Positions 63,976 through 64,000 of a stretch of DNA of 64,000 bases are shown here, in pieces (position 1 is the stretch's first letter; every line of letters begins with the position of its first letter). The notes beneath the pieces were generated by a model. The model made no database searches and was not told the origin of the DNA. It worked only from the letters and a program-made list of their open reading frames with translations. Origin of the DNA: Chrysoperla carnea (Eukaryota > Arthropoda > Insecta > Neuroptera > Chrysopidae); NCBI RefSeq assembly GCF_905475395.1, contig NC_058339.1, forward strand, positions 76,412,520 through 76,476,519, given 5' to 3'. The position numbers were made by a program, and so were the translations under genes.

Positions 63976-64000
63976 TTAGATAAAGAAAGTATAATTTAAA

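Overview
This window looks like nuclear DNA from an insect whose order I cannot fix. It is very AT-rich, has spliced genes with introns from under 100 bases to about 29 kb, and is full of mobile-element debris. One repeat carries TTAGG units, the usual insect telomere motif. Three host genes are recognisable, all on the minus strand. They are an intronless Dcp1 (mRNA decapping cofactor, 2333-3289), a 12-exon PDE2-type cyclic nucleotide phosphodiesterase (7026-15407, 728 codons plus stop when the exons are joined), and the 3' half of a class B neuropeptide receptor, best matched to the DH31/calcitonin-like receptor (five exons, 21285-57420). The 5' exons of the receptor must lie beyond base 64000. 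No convincing plus-strand host gene and no functional RNA gene was found.

Layout. 1-2332: repeats downstream of Dcp1. 3290-7025: Dcp1/Pde2 intergenic region with two repeat families and a MITE. 7026-15407: Pde2, with a dead jockey-type LINE fragment and small duplications in its introns. 15408-21284: intergenic, with a TA-flanked MITE, an internally deleted hAT transposon that keeps part of its transposase, and dispersed repeats. 21285-57420: receptor gene. Its introns hold fold-back elements, two nearly identical Helitron-like elements, two satellite-like arrays, a 5S rRNA-derived sequence, several MITEs and a LINE 3' end. 57421-64000: a 306-bp tandem array lodged inside a copy of the commonest repeat, a 12-bp AT minisatellite, and otherwise featureless AT-rich DNA, presumably still receptor intron.

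The three genes do not form a pathway. Dcp1 acts in mRNA decay, Pde2 hydrolyses cAMP and cGMP, and the receptor is expected to signal through cAMP, so the last two could meet functionally in a cell, but adjacency alone does not show this. The most striking non-genic theme is the number of inverted-repeat elements. About eighteen are present. Several have target-site duplications that assign them to superfamilies (hAT with 8 bp, PIF/Harbinger with TTA, possible MULE with 9 bp, several with TA). Five or more are long fold-backs lying inside the transcribed receptor introns. No wholly new biological system was identified; the fold-backs in the introns and the array inside a repeat are the best leads.
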